A stretch of 64,000 nt of DNA from Cytidiella melzeri (Eukaryota > Basidiomycota > Agaricomycetes > Polyporales > Irpicaceae): assembly GCA_022592445.1 (NCBI GenBank), contig JABYQR010000143.1:1-64000 (forward strand), given 5' to 3'. Both the position numbers and the translations under genes were made by a program. The notes under the pieces were generated by a model. It was not told where the DNA came from. It saw only the letters and a list, made by a program, of their open reading frames with translations, and did not search any database. Positions 62,729 to 64,000 of the stretch are shown here, piece after piece. Each line of letters opens with the position of its first letter. Position 1 is the first letter of the stretch.

Positions 62729-63625
62729 TCATCGACCCAAGCGCCCTTCATACTCATATCTATAAATCTGCCGCAACGTATCCGCAACCTCCTCGCTCAC
62801 GTCGTCCCATTCGATGTCGGATCTAATCTTGCCAATGGGAGTCACCTCCAATCTGTCTCCAGCCCAACAGCCACGGTGCAGCGGCTCCTTCAGCTTGCCT
62901 TGACAACGCATTGAGGTGCTAGCCTCCGAGGACCAACAGATACGTGAGAGCATAGCATGACCAAGGTCGTAATTGTGAGGAAATCTCTCGTCTTGGTCAA
63001 TTTCTTGAATGACTGATTGACGAACATATTCGCCTTTCGAAAGATTGCAAAGGACCCATTCACAATCGCTCTCCCACTCCGGCAAGACGAGCGCCGCGTA
63101 ATTAGCTATGTCTTCGTCCCAGATGGTGGTGTCCTCGTCCCCATTTTGCATCAACTTGCGCATACGCACCATCACCCTAGAGTCACTAGCCCGCCAGCTC
63201 GAATAATCATCAAACTGCTGATAGAGAGTCTCAGCGATGTTGTATATGTTCTCGCGCCGAGCACGCGGGTTTTCCTTCTCCCTCTGAACCACGTCCTCAA
63301 CACTTGCGGGGTAGTCATGCACCTTGCAATAGACCCCAGCACACAAGACACGGTCGCCTGCCCAGCTGCCGAAGAAAGGCTTCTGTAGTTCTTCGATCCT
63401 ACACGCCCAGTTGACTCTGATGTTGGACGGATGTCAGCGCGGGACACGTGTGGGGGACGAATATTTTATATTATTTTGCTGTTTATCGGCCGTTTGTTCG
63501 ACATAATGTGTATATGTCTCTCAGACCTGCCAAGGATGTCGTAGGGACATCTGGAGCTGACATAGTTTGCGACATCGCGCAACTGTTCGTGAGACAAGGT
63601 ATGGATACCGAGACAACATTTTGAC
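62729..63625 (-). CDS. F-box-family-like protein, third paralogue (N-terminus uncertain)
   Basis: The main exon (63,447-62,729) holds VLCAGVYCKVHDYPASVEDV, ESDCEWVLCNLSKGEYVRQS, GHAMLSRICWSSEAST, LHRGCWAGDRLEVTPIGKI and SEEVADTL. All have counterparts in the gene at 42,794-43,684, which identifies it as the same family. Upstream, LSHEQLRDVANYVSSRCPYD (about 63,600-63,530) has protein character and could be joined by an intron. A canonical F-box was not found in the part I can read, and no start ATG is certain. It may be intact or a 5'-damaged gene. Confidence 0.6.
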
Positions 63626-64000
63626 ATCATGCGTGTGAGAGCCTCAGTGACATGTCCCCCGTCTTCAGCAGTACCGTCTTCTCAGCCTCAACCGTGGTCG
63701 CAAACCTTCATTCGGAGTTGAGTGAGCATCAGACCAAGGTTCAACCTCACCAAACACTGACCGACATGCTTTCTAGCTTTGTCCTTGTCAACGAGACACG
63801 TCTGGTACAGGATGAGTAGACGATACATTATACAACGCATACATGCGTACCTGGTACAGGATGAGTAGACGATACAGCTCTCCTGTCCCAGTCTGAAAGC
63901 TTTATACAATAATGTGATCAGCGGATGTCCGTGTATAGTAACCCTCGATCACTTGGCGCTGATGCGCTCATTTCCTAAACTGGATGCCCTGGCGGGTCAC
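63626..64000. other. Window end, no assigned gene
   Basis: The F-box-like gene may extend here. An imperfect direct repeat, CTGGTACAGGATGAGTAGAC, occurs at about 63,802 and 63,851. Nothing else is supported. Confidence 0.5.

Overview
The window looks like nuclear DNA of a filamentous basidiomycete, probably an Agaricomycete. Genes are dense and compact, split by many 45-60 bp GT-AG introns (two look like GC-AG). Conserved fungal genes are interleaved with F-box-like families, a Tnp2-type transposase and three retrotransposon classes. No bacterial, viral, rRNA, tRNA or CRISPR features were recognised.

Layout. 1-515 is unassigned GC-rich sequence. From about 515 to 15,700 lies an AT-rich, CpG-poor repeat island. 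It holds remnants of a LINE RNase H and of a Ty3/gypsy reverse transcriptase split by a probable solo LTR, a decayed tandem-repeat field, and a 6.5 kb non-LTR retrotransposon (3,473-9,972) with a target-site duplication. It also holds two solo LTRs of one family in opposite orientation, each with its own 5-bp duplication, and one small secreted-protein gene. From 16 to 42.3 kb the window is mostly genic: an F-box-like pseudogene, a GH92 alpha-mannosidase, glycerol kinase, a membrane-anchored GH47 alpha-mannosidase, a probably GPI-anchored aspartic protease, a mitochondrial-type rhomboid protease, a METTL21-like methyltransferase, an unrecognised multi-exon gene, nucleoporin Nup85, a coiled-coil protein, an SFM1-type arginine methyltransferase and the kinetochore subunit Nnf1. 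A GH47 3'-end relic and an F-box-like gene follow. 44.4-52 kb has an unknown gene, then a large intron-rich Tnp2/CACTA-like transposase gene with a co-oriented companion gene. A second GH47 gene follows (52.7-55 kb). A complete-length Ty1/copia element (55,647-61,570) comes next, then a small secreted-protein gene and a third F-box-like gene.

Functional themes. GH92 and two GH47 enzymes suggest alpha-mannan or N-glycan trimming. The conserved Nup85, SFM1 and Nnf1 genes are housekeeping. Repeated F-box-like and GH47 pieces, one a deletion pseudogene and one a 3' relic, point to local segmental duplication and decay. The copia element is young by LTR identity but carries a premature stop and an 8-bp duplication. 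Its primer-binding site matches the anticodon arm of initiator-Met tRNA, which implies half-tRNA priming. The most system-like object is the transposase/companion pair at 45.5-52.0 kb.

Limits. Exon boundaries were read by eye from splice signals and protein continuity, so CDS spans cover the whole gene including introns. Family calls rest on recalled motifs and not on searches.
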